DNA of 46,033 nucleotides from an uncultured Alphaproteobacteria bacterium. GTDB taxonomy: Bacteria > Pseudomonadota > Alphaproteobacteria > HIMB59 > GCA-002718135. Each line of letters begins with the position of its first letter. The stretch's first letter is position 1. Both the position numbers and the translations under genes were made by a program. Where the stretch lies: positions 1 to 46,033 of the forward strand of contig CACGDO010000010.1 in the NCBI GenBank assembly GCA_902571865.1, given 5' to 3'. This document shows positions 7,674 through 17,677 of the stretch, one piece after another. The notes under the pieces were generated by a model, which did no database searches, had not been told where the DNA came from, and saw only the letters and a list, made by a program, of their open reading frames with translations.

Positions 7674-8960
7674 ATGAAAGCTTCAAAAGAGACAATTTTT
7701 GCTCTTGCTACACAAAGAGGTAAATCAGGTATAGCTGTTTTTAGGGTTTCGGGAAAAGGCTCTCATACAATAATTAAATCAATATCTTCTAAAAAAAAAT
7801 TTAAAACAAACTTTGCTACACTAAACAATTTATTAGATGGTAAGAGTGTTGTAGATCAGACGCTAACAACTTTTTTTAAATCACCAAAAAGCTATACAGG
7901 GGAGGATATGGTGGAAATATCTTGTCATGGAAGTATTTCTGTAATTAACAAAATTACTAAAACCTTATTAAAAAAACAAATCAGAATTGCTGAGCCTGGA
8001 GAATTTACCAAAAGAGCTCTAATGAATGATAAGCTTAGTGTTTTAGAAGCTGAAACAATTAATGATTTAGTAAATGCAGAAACTGAAAATCAAAGAAAGA
8101 TAGCCATTGGTAATTTAAGTGGAAATTTAGATAAACTAGTAAATGAAATATCAAATAAACAAAAAAAACTTCTAGCAGATATAGAGGCCATAATTGATTT
8201 TGCTGATGAAGACCTTCCTAAAGAAATATATAAAAACATAAGAGAACAAAATAAGAACATATATAAACAAATAGAAAATATTATCGACAGATCAACTTTA
8301 TCTAAACAAATACATAGCGGTTTTAAAATAACTATTATTGGAAAACCAAACACAGGAAAATCTTCCTTTATTAATTACATTAATAACAAGGAGGTTTCTA
8401 TAGTTACTAATATACCAGGGACTACAACAGATTTAGTAAGCTCCACGCTAGATATACAAGGAGATAAATACACATTTATTGATACAGCTGGAATAAGAAA
8501 ATATAAGAACTTAATTGAAAAAATAGGTATTGAAAGATCTCTAGAGAGCGCTGAAAAGTCTGATTTAAATATAGTTTTTCTCAAAAACAATGAAAAGAAA
8601 AACTATAATAAAATCAAATCAAAAATATTTGTTAAATCAAAATATGATACAAATAAAAAGAAAATTATCGGGGTACATAGTATTTCATCAGTGTCTGGTT
8701 ATGGAATTGAGCCTCTTATTAAAACAATATCTTCAAAATTAAAGAAAAAACCAATTTTCGGACCAGTCTTTTCACGTGAAAGACATATAGAAGGCCTAAA
8801 GAAATCGCTTGTACTACTTAAAAGTTTAGATTTAAAAGAAATAGATATTGCTGCTGAAAATGTTAGAAGATCAATTGTGTATATTGATGGAATTAATCAA
8901 AAATTTGATATTGAGAAAATTTTAGATATAATATTTAGTGATTTTTGTATAGGTAAGTAA
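7674..8960 (+). CDS. mnmE: tRNA modification GTPase MnmE
   Basis: With MnmG it installs the 5-(carboxy)methylaminomethyl group on wobble uridine of certain tRNAs. The N-terminal formyl-THF-binding domain (1-120) begins ETIFALAT. A helical domain follows, with a G domain inserted from about residue 215. G1 is GKPNTGKSS, G2 lies around PGTTTD, and G3 is DTAG. The C-terminus is the diagnostic FCIGK with its catalytic cysteine. The G4 position reads KSKYD rather than the usual NKxD, a possible weakening of guanine specificity. The ATG at 7674 follows a 71-base gap after rho. A parS-like site lies inside the coding sequence at 8770-8781. Confidence 0.96.
   Translation: MKASKETIFALATQRGKSGIAVFRVSGKGSHTIIKSISSKKKFKTNFATLNNLLDGKSVVDQTLTTFFKSPKSYTGEDMVEISCHGSISVINKITKTLLKKQIRIAEPGEFTKRALMNDKLSVLEAETINDLVNAETENQRKIAIGNLSGNLDKLVNEISNKQKKLLADIEAIIDFADEDLPKEIYKNIREQNKNIYKQIENIIDRSTLSKQIHSGFKITIIGKPNTGKSSFINYINNKEVSIVTNIPGTTTDLVSSTLDIQGDKYTFIDTAGIRKYKNLIEKIGIERSLESAEKSDLNIVFLKNNEKKNYNKIKSKIFVKSKYDTNKKKIIGVHSISSVSGYGIEPLIKTISSKLKKKPIFGPVFSRERHIEGLKKSLVLLKSLDLKEIDIAAENVRRSIVYIDGINQKFDIEKILDIIFSDFCIGK
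8770..8781. promoter_or_regulatory. parS: parS-like ParB-binding site (within mnmE)
   Basis: The 12-base palindrome TTTCACGTGAAA is the core of the widely conserved chromosomal parS site (TGTTTCACGTGAAACA). The outer bases here (CT...GA) differ from the consensus. It lies about 3.4 kb upstream of parB, inside the mnmE coding frame. Confidence 0.7.
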
Positions 8961-8972
8961 TTTCACGTGAAA
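8961..8972. promoter_or_regulatory. parS: parS-like ParB-binding site (mnmE/mnmG junction)
   Basis: This is a second perfect TTTCACGTGAAA palindrome, 191 bases after the first, beginning immediately after the mnmE stop. It includes the GTG at 8967, which is in frame with mnmG. The overlap argues that the true mnmG start is the ATG at 8979. Two identical 12-base palindromes so close to parA and parB are very unlikely by chance in AT-rich DNA. Confidence 0.75.
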
Positions 8973-8978
8973 AGAGAT

Positions 8979-10844
8979 ATGGATAATAAATTTGATGTAA
9001 TTGTAATTGGTGGGGGACATGCAGGCGTAGAAGCAGCATGCTCATCTGCAAGAACTGGATCAAAAACAGCCTTAATTACTCATAAAGTTGAAAAAATAGG
9101 AGAAATGTCATGTAATCCAGCAATTGGAGGTCTTGGAAAAGGACATCTTGTAAAAGAAATAGATGCTTTAGATGGAATAATGGCTAAAGCTACAGACAGA
9201 TCCTGTATACAATTTAGAATGCTAAACTCCAGCAGGGGTGCTGCAGTAAGGGGTCCAAGGGCTCAAACAGATCGTATTTTATATAAAAATGCCATAAATG
9301 AGCTTGTGTCTGAGCAAAAAAATCTTCAAATTATTGAGGGGTCAGTAGAAGATTTAATTGTTTTAAATAAACAGGTAAATGGAGTTGTTTTAGGTGATAA
9401 CAAAAAGATATCATCCAAATCTGTGGTTTTAACTACAGGCACTTTTTTACAAGGGTTAATAAGAATAGGCTCAGAGAAGCAAGAAGCCGGAAGAGTTGGT
9501 GATAAGCCCTCAATAAAGCTTGCAAAAAGGCTTAAAGAGCTAAAGTTTTCAATAGGCAGACTGAAAACAGGAACACCGCCAAGAATACTTAAAAAAACTA
9601 TAAATTTCAATGACTTAGATGAACAACACCCAGATAAAAAGCTTGTTCCATTTTCTTTTATCAACAGAGATATCCACATTCCTCAAATATCTTGTTTCAT
9701 TACTCATACTAATAAAAATACCCATGAAATAATCGCTCAGAACTTGAACCTATCACCAATGTATTCGGGAGAAATACAATCAATGGGAGCTAGGTATTGC
9801 CCATCTATTGAAGACAAGATTCATAAGTTCAAAAATAAGTCATCACACCAGATATTTCTTGAGCCAGAAGGATTAGATAGTGATTTAATATATCCAAACG
9901 GAATATCTTCTTCGCTTCCAACTGAAATTCAAGAGCAATTTGTAAAGACCATTAAGGGTTTAGAAAATGCTACAATTACACAACCCGCTTATGCCATTGA
10001 ATATGATTTTGTTGATCCACAAGAACTTACACACACACTTGAAACAAAAAAAATAAAAAACTTATTTTTTGCAGGACAAATAAACGGAACAACTGGGTAC
10101 GAAGAAGCGGCTGCGCAAGGCATAATGGCTGGGATAAACGCATCACTTAAAACAAGATCTGATAAAGAATTTATAATACCTAGATCCTCTGGATATATAG
10201 GTGTTTTGATAGATGATTTGGTTACAAAAGGAACTAAAGAGCCATACAGAATGTTTACTTCAAGGTCTGAATATAGACTTTTGCTTCGAGCCGATAATGC
10301 AGATTTAAGACTTACACCTCTTGGAATTGATATTGGTTGTGTTGATATAGATAGGCAAAGAGAATTCGAAAAAAAATCCAAAAGGATAAAAGAAGGGTTC
10401 AGATTTGTTAAAAATCACAAATTCTCACCTGACGCACTTCTTAAAAAGGGGATCAAAATAAATAAAGATGGAAAAAAGAGAAATATAATAGACCTCTTGT
10501 CGTTTTCCAATATTACAACTCCTAAGCTTAGGAAAATACTTCCGGAGTTAAGCAGCTTAGAAGATGATGTAATAGAACAAATAGAAATTGAAGCTAAATA
10601 TGCAGGCTATCTTGATAGACAAAGAATGGATATACAAGATTTTCTAAAAGAAGAAAGTTTAAAAATTCCTAAATCAACTAACTATAAATTAGTCGGAAGT
10701 TTATCTAATGAGATAGTTGAAAAATTATCAAAAATTAAACCTCCTACTCTTGGAGCGGCTTCAAGAATATCAGGTGTAACGCCAGCAGCAACTATAGCCC
10801 TCCTTAGATATATAAAAAAAAATAAAAGTAAAAAAGCGGCATAA
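8979..10844 (+). CDS. mnmG: tRNA uridine 5-carboxymethylaminomethyl modification enzyme MnmG
   Basis: This is the FAD- and NADH-dependent partner of MnmE in wobble-uridine modification. The N-terminus has the FAD-binding [14 protein letters not shown]. The family hallmark [23 protein letters not shown] comes next, with one of the catalytic cysteines. [12 protein letters not shown] lies near residue 375, and the C-terminal MnmE-binding helical domain follows from about 545. A GTG at 8967 is in frame, but it lies inside a parS palindrome and adds four non-conserved residues. ATG at 8979 (621 residues) places the start one residue before the conserved region. It is separated from rsmG by one base. 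Confidence 0.96.
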   Translation: MDNKFDVIVIGGGHAGVEAACSSARTGSKTALITHKVEKIGEMSCNPAIGGLGKGHLVKEIDALDGIMAKATDRSCIQFRMLNSSRGAAVRGPRAQTDRILYKNAINELVSEQKNLQIIEGSVEDLIVLNKQVNGVVLGDNKKISSKSVVLTTGTFLQGLIRIGSEKQEAGRVGDKPSIKLAKRLKELKFSIGRLKTGTPPRILKKTINFNDLDEQHPDKKLVPFSFINRDIHIPQISCFITHTNKNTHEIIAQNLNLSPMYSGEIQSMGARYCPSIEDKIHKFKNKSSHQIFLEPEGLDSDLIYPNGISSSLPTEIQEQFVKTIKGLENATITQPAYAIEYDFVDPQELTHTLETKKIKNLFFAGQINGTTGYEEAAAQGIMAGINASLKTRSDKEFIIPRSSGYIGVLIDDLVTKGTKEPYRMFTSRSEYRLLLRADNADLRLTPLGIDIGCVDIDRQREFEKKSKRIKEGFRFVKNHKFSPDALLKKGIKINKDGKKRNIIDLLSFSNITTPKLRKILPELSSLEDDVIEQIEIEAKYAGYLDRQRMDIQDFLKEESLKIPKSTNYKLVGSLSNEIVEKLSKIKPPTLGAASRISGVTPAATIALLRYIKKNKSKKAA

Positions 10845-10845
10845 T

Positions 10846-11451
10846 TTGGACAAAAGCACTGTAATAAAAAAATATAACCTTAACAAAAAGCAAATTGATT
10901 TAATCGATAGCTATATATTGAAGCTAACAAAAAGTAACCAAATACACAATTTAGTAGGACCTTCTACGATTGATGTTGCTTGGGATAGACATATAAATGA
11001 TTCATTACAGTTATCCGAATTTATTTTAAAAAAAAATGCATCAATAATAGACTTTGGAACTGGCGCGGGTTTACCAGGAGTAATCTTACATATTTTCGGG
11101 CATTCAAATATATTATTGATTGATTCTAAGATGAAAAAAATAAACTTTATTAAGGAATTTGCGTACGAGCAGAATTTAGAAATTAAAACTATTTGCACAA
11201 GAGTTGAAAAAATAAAAAATAAAAAATTTGACTTTATTACCTGCCGAGCCTTTGCTCCACTAGCAAAATTATTAGATTATTCACGGTTTTTTAATAAAAA
11301 AAATACATCACTGCTTTTTCTAAAAGGAAGAAGTGTTAAGAAAGAAATACATGATGCAAAAAAATCCTTTAGCTTTGATTATGATCTTTATCCAAGTCAG
11401 AGCGAGGGCGGTGGGTTTGTGTTAAAAATAAATAAATATAACAAACTGTGA
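10846..11451 (+). CDS. rsmG: 16S rRNA (guanine527-N7)-methyltransferase
   Basis: This SAM-dependent methyltransferase modifies G527 of 16S rRNA. Class I motifs are visible: IIDFGTGAGLPG (SAM-binding loop, about residues 64-75), NILLIDSKMKKINFI (motif II with an acidic residue), and FDFITCRAFAPL. The length of 201 residues is typical. Translation appears to start at TTG (10846), one base after the mnmG stop; no ATG lies before the conserved region. It overlaps parA by 4 bases (GTGA). Confidence 0.93.
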   Translation: MDKSTVIKKYNLNKKQIDLIDSYILKLTKSNQIHNLVGPSTIDVAWDRHINDSLQLSEFILKKNASIIDFGTGAGLPGVILHIFGHSNILLIDSKMKKINFIKEFAYEQNLEIKTICTRVEKIKNKKFDFITCRAFAPLAKLLDYSRFFNKKNTSLLFLKGRSVKKEIHDAKKSFSFDYDLYPSQSEGGGFVLKINKYNKL

Positions 11452-12221
11452 AAAAAATTATTTCTATTTCCAATCAAAAGGGAGGTGTTGGTAAAACCAC
11501 AACCACAATAAACTTAGCCACTTCATTAGCTGCAGTGAAAAAAAATGTTTTAATTGTCGATGCTGACCCCCAAGGAAACGCTAGCACAGGACTTGGGCTC
11601 ACCTATAAAGATAGAAAGCCATCGATTTATGAAATGATACATGAAAAGAAGCTTCTTAAAGAAGGAATAAAAGAAACATTAATTCCAGGCTTAAAAATAA
11701 TTGGAGCAAACACAGACCTAGCTGCGGCAGAGGTAGAGTTGACAAATTTTGAAAACAGGGAGTTTGTATTTAAATCAATTTTTGATGAAGTTAATAATTT
11801 CGATTTTATTTTTATAGACTGTCCACCAGCACTTGGTTTGCTAACTATTAATTCATTAGTAGCATCTGATACCACACTAATTCCTCTCCAGTCTGAGTTT
11901 TTTGCCCTAGAGGGCCTTTCAGCGCTGATACAAACAATCAAATTAATTCAACAAAACTTTAACAACAATCTTCAAATCGAGGGAATACTATTAACAATGC
12001 TTGACAAAAGAAACTCATTGAGCTCCTTGGTTGAGAAAGATGTAAGGCAACACTTTGGTGATCAGGTTTACAAAACAACTATTCCAAGAAATGTTAAAAT
12101 ATCTGAAGCCCCAAGTCATGGCAAACCAGCGCTGGTATACGATACACAAGCCGCAGGCTCATTAGCTTATATTGAGCTTGCAAAAGAAGTAATTTTAAAT
12201 CAAAATAAAAACCATGAATAA
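11448..12221 (+). CDS. parA: Chromosome partitioning ATPase ParA
   Basis: ParA moves ParB-parS complexes during chromosome segregation. The deviant Walker A motif KGGVGKTTT (residues 11-19) carries the signature lysine. DADPQGNAS and FIDCPPALG give the other nucleotide-site motifs. The length of 257 residues fits the chromosomal Soj/ParA class, which lacks an N-terminal helix-turn-helix. The start is GTG at 11448 and overlaps the rsmG stop. The 3' end overlaps parB by 8 bases, so the pair is probably coupled. Confidence 0.97.
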   Translation: MKKIISISNQKGGVGKTTTTINLATSLAAVKKNVLIVDADPQGNASTGLGLTYKDRKPSIYEMIHEKKLLKEGIKETLIPGLKIIGANTDLAAAEVELTNFENREFVFKSIFDEVNNFDFIFIDCPPALGLLTINSLVASDTTLIPLQSEFFALEGLSALIQTIKLIQQNFNNNLQIEGILLTMLDKRNSLSSLVEKDVRQHFGDQVYKTTIPRNVKISEAPSHGKPALVYDTQAAGSLAYIELAKEVILNQNKNHE

Positions 12222-13053
12222 AGAAAACAAACTAGGTATGGGCCTAGGTGCCTTATTATCAACAACTAGTAATAAAATCGAAAAAAATAATAGCGTCCAA
12301 AAAATTAATATTTCTCAAATAATACCCAACCCCTCACAACCAAGAAAAAACTTCAAAGATGAAGAACTTAAAGAGCTTTCGTCTTCAATTAAAAACCAAG
12401 GATTAATTCAGCCTATTATTGTCAAACCAACAGCTGATAATCAGTTTCAAATTATTGCTGGAGAAAGAAGATGGAGAGCATGCCAACTAAATGGGATGCA
12501 CGAAGTAGATTGCGTTATTAAGGATTTTGATGAAACAAGTATTTTAGAAGCGGCTTTAATTGAAAATATTCAAAGAGAAGACTTAAATGTTATTGAAGAA
12601 GCAAACGCTTATAAAGGATTAATTGATATCAAAGGAATTAGTAACGAAAACCTAGCCAAATTAATAGGTAAAAGCTCCAGTCACGTTTCAAATATTTTAC
12701 GCCTTCTAGAGCTAGATAAACAAATACAAGAGATGGTAATTCAAGGAGGTTTGTCCATGGGTCATGCACGCGCCCTTATTGGAGTTCCTGATGCTATTAA
12801 AAAAGCGAATGAAATAATTGAAAAAAAACTAAGCGTAAGACAAGTAGAAAAAATAACTTCTGAATTTAAAAAAAATAAAACAAAAAAAGCATATAAAGAC
12901 CCAAATATTGTTGATCTTGAAAAAGAACTTTCTGATAAGATAGGGCTTAAGACCTCCATACAATTTAGTGAAAATGGATCATCTGGATCACTTACACTGT
13001 ATTACTCTGATTTAAATCAGCTTGATGACCTAATGAAAAGACTTAAGAAGTAG
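12214..13053 (+). CDS. parB: Chromosome partitioning protein ParB
   Basis: This is the CTP-dependent DNA clamp that loads at parS. The N-terminal GMGLGALLS is the ParA-stimulating segment. IIPNPSQPRKNF (about 36-47) and GERRWRA (83-89) belong to the ParB/Srx CTPase fold. Next comes the helix-turn-helix region (LAKLIGKSSSHVSNILRLLEL) and a C-terminal dimerisation domain ending RLKK. The length of 279 residues is normal. Two parS-like sites in the mnmE/mnmG region are its likely targets. The 3' end overlaps the convergent holA by 11 bases. Confidence 0.97.
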   Translation: MNKENKLGMGLGALLSTTSNKIEKNNSVQKINISQIIPNPSQPRKNFKDEELKELSSSIKNQGLIQPIIVKPTADNQFQIIAGERRWRACQLNGMHEVDCVIKDFDETSILEAALIENIQREDLNVIEEANAYKGLIDIKGISNENLAKLIGKSSSHVSNILRLLELDKQIQEMVIQGGLSMGHARALIGVPDAIKKANEIIEKKLSVRQVEKITSEFKKNKTKKAYKDPNIVDLEKELSDKIGLKTSIQFSENGSSGSLTLYYSDLNQLDDLMKRLKK

Positions 13054-13981
13054 TAATTTTCTTAATATTTAAAATAAATCGTAGACCAGAAATTATAGAT
13101 AATTCAACATTTTTTCTGAGTAAGTTTTCTACGGAAGACAATAATCTTAACAACTTTTTTTTCTTTTTTGTGTTGTATTTTCTATAAATATCAATCAAAA
13201 AAACCCTTTCCCTAAATAGGTAGATGGGAATTTTATTTATATATTCATCTTCATTATTAGATTCTATAATTAAGTTACAAAAAAACTTACAAGAATAATA
13301 AAGATCATTAACATCGGAAGTGTTTAAAATTTTTTCTCTATATGTCTCAATAATATTTTTATTGTTTTTCAACAAACTGAAGAAAATTTTTTCTTTTCCT
13401 ACATCACCGGCTGTTAAAATTTTTTTAAGATTATTAATTTTTAAGTCTTTTTGCTCTAGTTCTAAAATTTTATTTAAAGTATTTTCTAAAAAAATATATT
13501 TATTTTCTAATTTTTCAATCAAAAACCAATATATTTCTTTATCAATTTTTAATTTATATAACTTTAAAAACTCATTTAATATTTTAATTTTTGAGCTGTT
13601 ATCTAACTCGTAACAATCAATCAAATAACAATTTTTATCTTTAGAAAATATATTTTTTAACTTTTTTGTTTTTGATGAATTCTCCTGAATAAATATAAAA
13701 ATATCTCGACTTTCTTTTATTTTATTCAAATTATCTTCATTGAAACCCTTACAGTTTTTTCCTACATAAACACTTTTATTTTCAAACAACCCCTTATCAT
13801 TATTAAAATTATCTATACTATCAATTCTAGTAAGAGAAATATTATCATTTGTTTTATATTTTTCAACAATTCGAGAGCCCACCTTTTCCATCAGTGTTAT
13901 TTCATTTCCCCCAATAAAATATAAATTCTTATCAAGCTCAAGCTCATTATTAAATAATAGATTTATCGGATCCAACCTCAT
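13043..13981 (-). CDS. holA: DNA polymerase III delta subunit (HolA-like)
   Basis: This is the clamp-loader delta subunit. It is highly diverged and AT-biased. The N-terminus LYFIGGNEITLMEKVGSRIV resembles the delta LyGeE...l..i segment. The C-terminal helical collar (FREKRVFLIDIY-like region, then LLRLLSSVENLLRKN) fits the family. Position strengthens the call: in alphaproteobacteria holA commonly ends the leuS-lptE-holA operon, as it does here. The start overlaps lptE by 4 bases. No other function seems likely, but sequence motifs alone are weak. Confidence 0.8.
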   Translation of the reverse strand: MRLDPINLLFNNELELDKNLYFIGGNEITLMEKVGSRIVEKYKTNDNISLTRIDSIDNFNNDKGLFENKSVYVGKNCKGFNEDNLNKIKESRDIFIFIQENSSKTKKLKNIFSKDKNCYLIDCYELDNSSKIKILNEFLKLYKLKIDKEIYWFLIEKLENKYIFLENTLNKILELEQKDLKINNLKKILTAGDVGKEKIFFSLLKNNKNIIETYREKILNTSDVNDLYYSCKFFCNLIIESNNEDEYINKIPIYLFRERVFLIDIYRKYNTKKKKKLLRLLSSVENLLRKNVELSIISGLRFILNIKKITTS

Positions 13982-14466
13982 TTACAGTTTTTTATATCTA
14001 CTCCTGAAATTAAAGAAACAAATTGATCCAAATTCTCTATTATTGCTAACTCATATTTTCTTTCCAAAGATGAATCTGTTCCATAATTATACCCAGATGA
14101 TTTTGGTATTATGGAAAAAACAGATACAATCTCTTTGTTGTAAGTAATACAATCGTCATCAATATTTTCTATTACATATTTAAACCTTAGTTCATATTCT
14201 AAATTTGATGTTGCTTGATTAGTTTCAACAGATCTTTTGGTTTTTTTCTCTTCTATGTTAATTAAAAGATTAAAATCACTTTTTTTAATATTTCCAAATA
14301 CTGTCGGTAGGTATGATTGTAAATAAACTAAATCTATACCAGATGTAGATATATTTGTTTTTTCATAAAGCGGATTAATCGTATTTTCTTTATCTGTGTA
14401 AGAAAATTCAATATTGCTACAGGATATAATTGTAAGAAACAAAGATATAAAAAAAATTTTTTTCAC
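13978..14466 (-). CDS. lptE: LPS-assembly lipoprotein LptE-like
   Basis: The N-terminus is a lipoprotein signal with a cysteine at residue 16 (FLTIISCS). The mature part of about 147 residues has a beta-rich pattern. It contains an [11 protein letters not shown] strand and a late [11 protein letters not shown] helix, where LptE-family proteins end with a helix. LptE plugs the LptD barrel that inserts lipopolysaccharide in the outer membrane. The assignment depends largely on position between leuS and holA, where alphaproteobacterial lptE occurs. It overlaps both neighbours by 4 bases. Confidence 0.7.
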   Translation of the reverse strand: MKKIFFISLFLTIISCSNIEFSYTDKENTINPLYEKTNISTSGIDLVYLQSYLPTVFGNIKKSDFNLLINIEEKKTKRSVETNQATSNLEYELRFKYVIENIDDDCITYNKEIVSVFSIIPKSSGYNYGTDSSLERKYELAIIENLDQFVSLISGVDIKNCK

Positions 14467-16976
14467 TGGATTACCAAATTCACTATTTTACCCGGCACAT
14501 ATATTTCCCTTACAATTTTTTTGCCTAATAAATTTTTTCTAATCTTTTCAGTATTTTTTACAAGACTTAACACAACATCCTTTGAAAGGTTATCCTCAAT
14601 CTCTAGTATATCTTTTGTCTTTCCGTTTATTTGAATTGCTATTTTTAAATCTGTTCTTCTTTTTAGATCTTCATTCATCCATTTTTCACTAATACACAAT
14701 GTTTTATTGCCAAGGCTTGACCAAATTTCTTCACTTATATGCGGAATAAAGGGCTGCAATATTACTGCAAGTTTATTTAATGACCAACTAAACCCTTCTT
14801 TTGAAAGTTTATTTTTAGATATTGCATCATTTAATATATTTACATATTCATAAATTTTTGCAACTGACTTATTAAATTGAAATGCCTCAATATTTTCAGA
14901 AACCTGATTAATGATAATTTTAAAATCTTCTAGATTATCATTATTATTTGACCCTTGGAAATTATAACCCTTAAACCTATCAACAAACTCATATAATTTA
15001 TTGATAAACTTAAAAGAAGATGCAATTCCAGTATCTGTCCACTGTAAATCTCTTTCTGGCGGGCTATCTGATAACATAAACCATCTTGCCGTGTCAGCAC
15101 CATACATGTTAATGATATCGTTTGGGTCTACAACATTTTTTTTTGACTTGCTCATTTTTTCAATTTTTCCTGTTTCAACTTCAGTTCCATTTTTATCTTT
15201 TAAAACGTTACCAATTTTTTCAATATCTTTTGGCTCTACCCAATCACCATTTTTATTTTTATAAGTTATGTGTGTAACCATTCCTTGAGTAAATAAACCT
15301 TCAAATGGTTCATTTAGAGTAAAATATTCAAGATCTCTTAGAGCTTTTGTAAAAAATCTTGAATATAACAAATGCAATATCGCATGCTCAATTCCTCCTA
15401 TATATTGGTCGACAGGTAGCCAGTATTTTATATCTTCTTTTTCAAAGGGTTTGTCTGATCTTGCATTACAATATCTAAAATAATACCAAGAAGATTCAAA
15501 AAAAGTATCAAATGTATCTGTTTCTCTAATAGCCTTCATGCCAGTCTTTGGGCACACTGTTTCTTTCCACTCAGGTATATTATTTAAAGCCGAAGAAGAT
15601 TCATTGAAATTTTGAATATCAGGAAGTCTTACAGGAAGATTTTCATCTTCTACTGCTAAAATCTCACCGTCTTCCCTGTATATAATTGGTATAGGGCAAC
15701 CCCAGAACCTTTGTCTTGAAATACCCCAGTCTCTTAATTTAAAATTAATCTTTTTTCTTCCAATTTTACTATTTACAATTTTATTAATTATTTTTTCTTT
15801 TGCAGCCTCAACAGTTAAGCCATTTAAAAATTTTGAATTTATAATAATTCCATCTTCTGTATACGCATTATCTGTTATTTTATAATTTTTTATGTCAATA
15901 TTTATTGGTTTGACAACTGGTATTACATCAATACCATATTCATTTGCAAAATCTAAATCTCGCTGATCATGTGCAGGACATCCAAAAATTGCACCAAGCC
16001 CATATTCTGTTAAAACAAAATTAGCTACGTAAATTGGAATTTTTTTACCTTCTATAAACGGATGATCTGTAAACAAATTAATATTAAAACCCCTTTTGTT
16101 TTTTTCTGAATTTGACACTTCACATTCTTTTATAAATTTTTGTAAACTTTGATTATTTTTTGAAATTTCTTTTGATAACCAATGTTCTGGAGACAGCGCT
16201 AAAAATGTTGCTCCAAAAATAGTATCAGGTCTTGTTGTAAAAATAGTGATTTTTTTTTCTCTATCTGTTATTTTGAAATCAATCTCTGCACCTATTGACT
16301 TGCCTATCCAATTAGATTGCATAATTTTTACTTTATTTGGCCAATTTGGTAATTTGTCTAAATCACTTAATAATTCATCTGAATATTTACTAATTTTCAA
16401 AAACCACTGAGATAACTTTTTCTTTTCAACTATTGCTCCAGAACGCCAACCCCTTCCATCGATTACTTGCTCATTAGCTAAAACAGTTTTATCTACCGGA
16501 TCCCAATTTACCTCAGCTTCTTTTTTATAAGCAAGACCAGCTTTAAACATATCAATAAAAAATTTTTGTTCATGCTTATAATATTCAGGATGACATGTTG
16601 CTATTTCTCTCTCCCAATCTAGAGATAAGCCCATTTGTAATAATTGGTTTTTCATGGTCTTTATGTTTTCATATGTCCAATTTTCTGGATGTTTTTTTTC
16701 TGTTAAAGCAGCATTTTCAGCCGGTAAGCCGAAAGCATCCCAGCCCATTGGGTGAAGAACATTAAAACCTTTCATTCTTTTATATCTTGAGACAACATCT
16801 CCCAATGTGTAATTCCTAACATGACCCATATGAATCTTACCAGAAGGATAAGGAAACATTTCTAGAACGTAATATTTCTTTTTATTATCCTGTTTTTTGG
16901 TTTGAAAAATTTTTTTCTTAGACCACTCTTGCTGCCATTTTTTTTCAATTACTTTATGATTGTATCTTGATGACAC
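14463..16976 (-). CDS. leuS: Leucyl-tRNA synthetase
   Basis: This class I synthetase charges tRNA-Leu. The HIGH motif appears as HMGH (49-52) after FPYPSGKI. The editing (CP1) domain spans roughly residues 225-415, with [12 protein letters not shown] at its start. KMSKSKKN lies near residue 606. The anticodon-binding domain and C-terminal domain complete a protein of 837 residues, normal for bacteria. The 3' end overlaps lptE by 4 bases, and its 5' end is 4 bases from the DUF3576 gene, so all form one leftward operon. Confidence 0.98.
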   Translation of the reverse strand: MSSRYNHKVIEKKWQQEWSKKKIFQTKKQDNKKKYYVLEMFPYPSGKIHMGHVRNYTLGDVVSRYKRMKGFNVLHPMGWDAFGLPAENAALTEKKHPENWTYENIKTMKNQLLQMGLSLDWEREIATCHPEYYKHEQKFFIDMFKAGLAYKKEAEVNWDPVDKTVLANEQVIDGRGWRSGAIVEKKKLSQWFLKISKYSDELLSDLDKLPNWPNKVKIMQSNWIGKSIGAEIDFKITDREKKITIFTTRPDTIFGATFLALSPEHWLSKEISKNNQSLQKFIKECEVSNSEKNKRGFNINLFTDHPFIEGKKIPIYVANFVLTEYGLGAIFGCPAHDQRDLDFANEYGIDVIPVVKPINIDIKNYKITDNAYTEDGIIINSKFLNGLTVEAAKEKIINKIVNSKIGRKKINFKLRDWGISRQRFWGCPIPIIYREDGEILAVEDENLPVRLPDIQNFNESSSALNNIPEWKETVCPKTGMKAIRETDTFDTFFESSWYYFRYCNARSDKPFEKEDIKYWLPVDQYIGGIEHAILHLLYSRFFTKALRDLEYFTLNEPFEGLFTQGMVTHITYKNKNGDWVEPKDIEKIGNVLKDKNGTEVETGKIEKMSKSKKNVVDPNDIINMYGADTARWFMLSDSPPERDLQWTDTGIASSFKFINKLYEFVDRFKGYNFQGSNNNDNLEDFKIIINQVSENIEAFQFNKSVAKIYEYVNILNDAISKNKLSKEGFSWSLNKLAVILQPFIPHISEEIWSSLGNKTLCISEKWMNEDLKRRTDLKIAIQINGKTKDILEIEDNLSKDVVLSLVKNTEKIRKNLLGKKIVREIYVPGKIVNLVIQ

Positions 16977-16980
16977 TGAT

Positions 16981-17583
16981 TTAGCTTGATTGTAATCTTA
17001 ATTTCTTTGCTTTATTTAATATAGCATTTTCAATTTTTATATTATTTTCTTTTTTAACATTTTTGTTTACCCAAATTTGATTTTTAAACTCTTGACAAAA
17101 AGAAGCCACTCGTAAGTTTTCTGTATTAAGTTTTTTACCAGTGATAAAAATATTTAGTTTACATCTCTCATTTTTATTATCTGTTGTAGAATACCAGTCT
17201 GTAATTATAGTTCCGCCAATTGGGTCTGCTGAACTCAAGGGCATAAAATCAATTGTTTCCAGTGCTCCTCTCCACAAAAATGCATTTATAGACATATTTA
17301 CAGAAGCTGTTTCAGTATCATCATTTTTTCTATTTAAAACACCACTAAAAGATAATCCACCTTTGCCCAACAAACCTCCTCCACTTTGTAGTCTTGTTTC
17401 AGCATCTCTCATTGCTAATTCCATATCTGCACCTGAGTTAAACTTTGTTCCTGATCTTTCTATTATTGAGTTTCTTGTTTGAGCCTTAGACCATAACTCT
17501 TCCATTTCTTCTTCTGATTTATTACTATTACAAGATGTTAAAAAAAACAAAAATACTATTAAAATAATACGAACTAAAAACAT
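16981..17583 (-). CDS. DUF3576 lipoprotein
   Basis: The signal sequence ends in a lipobox with cysteine at residue 18 (FFLTSCNS). The mature domain shows [32 protein letters not shown], split here between two strands (the conserved LWRGALETI and [11 protein letters not shown]), which marks the DUF3576 family. Its biochemical role is not known. Location directly upstream of leuS is a recurring alphaproteobacterial arrangement. It is probably the first gene of the leuS-lptE-holA operon, because a hairpin terminator lies just upstream at 17628-17657. Confidence 0.8.
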   Translation of the reverse strand: MFLVRIILIVFLFFLTSCNSNKSEEEMEELWSKAQTRNSIIERSGTKFNSGADMELAMRDAETRLQSGGGLLGKGGLSFSGVLNRKNDDTETASVNMSINAFLWRGALETIDFMPLSSADPIGGTIITDWYSTTDNKNERCKLNIFITGKKLNTENLRVASFCQEFKNQIWVNKNVKKENNIKIENAILNKAKKLRLQSS

Positions 17584-17627
17584 TAAAAACTAATTATTGT
17601 ATTGATGAGTAAAAGTAAAACATAAAA

Positions 17628-17657
17628 AAAAACGGCACTGGTTAAAGTGCCGTTTTT
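17628..17657 (-). terminator. Intrinsic terminator of the porin gene
   Basis: A perfect 12-base stem (AAAAACGGCACT with AGTGCCGTTTTT) encloses the 6-base loop GGTTAA. Read leftward it lies 21 bases after the porin stop codon and ends in a run of U, as for a Rho-independent terminator. The A/T tails on both sides make it potentially bidirectional. Confidence 0.9.
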
Positions 17658-17677
17658 CAAAGATATTAAATCTTTAA

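Noticed and set aside
9326-10381. Two antisense open frames inside mnmG
   Set aside because: Both are shadows of the conserved mnmG coding sequence with no recognisable protein features.
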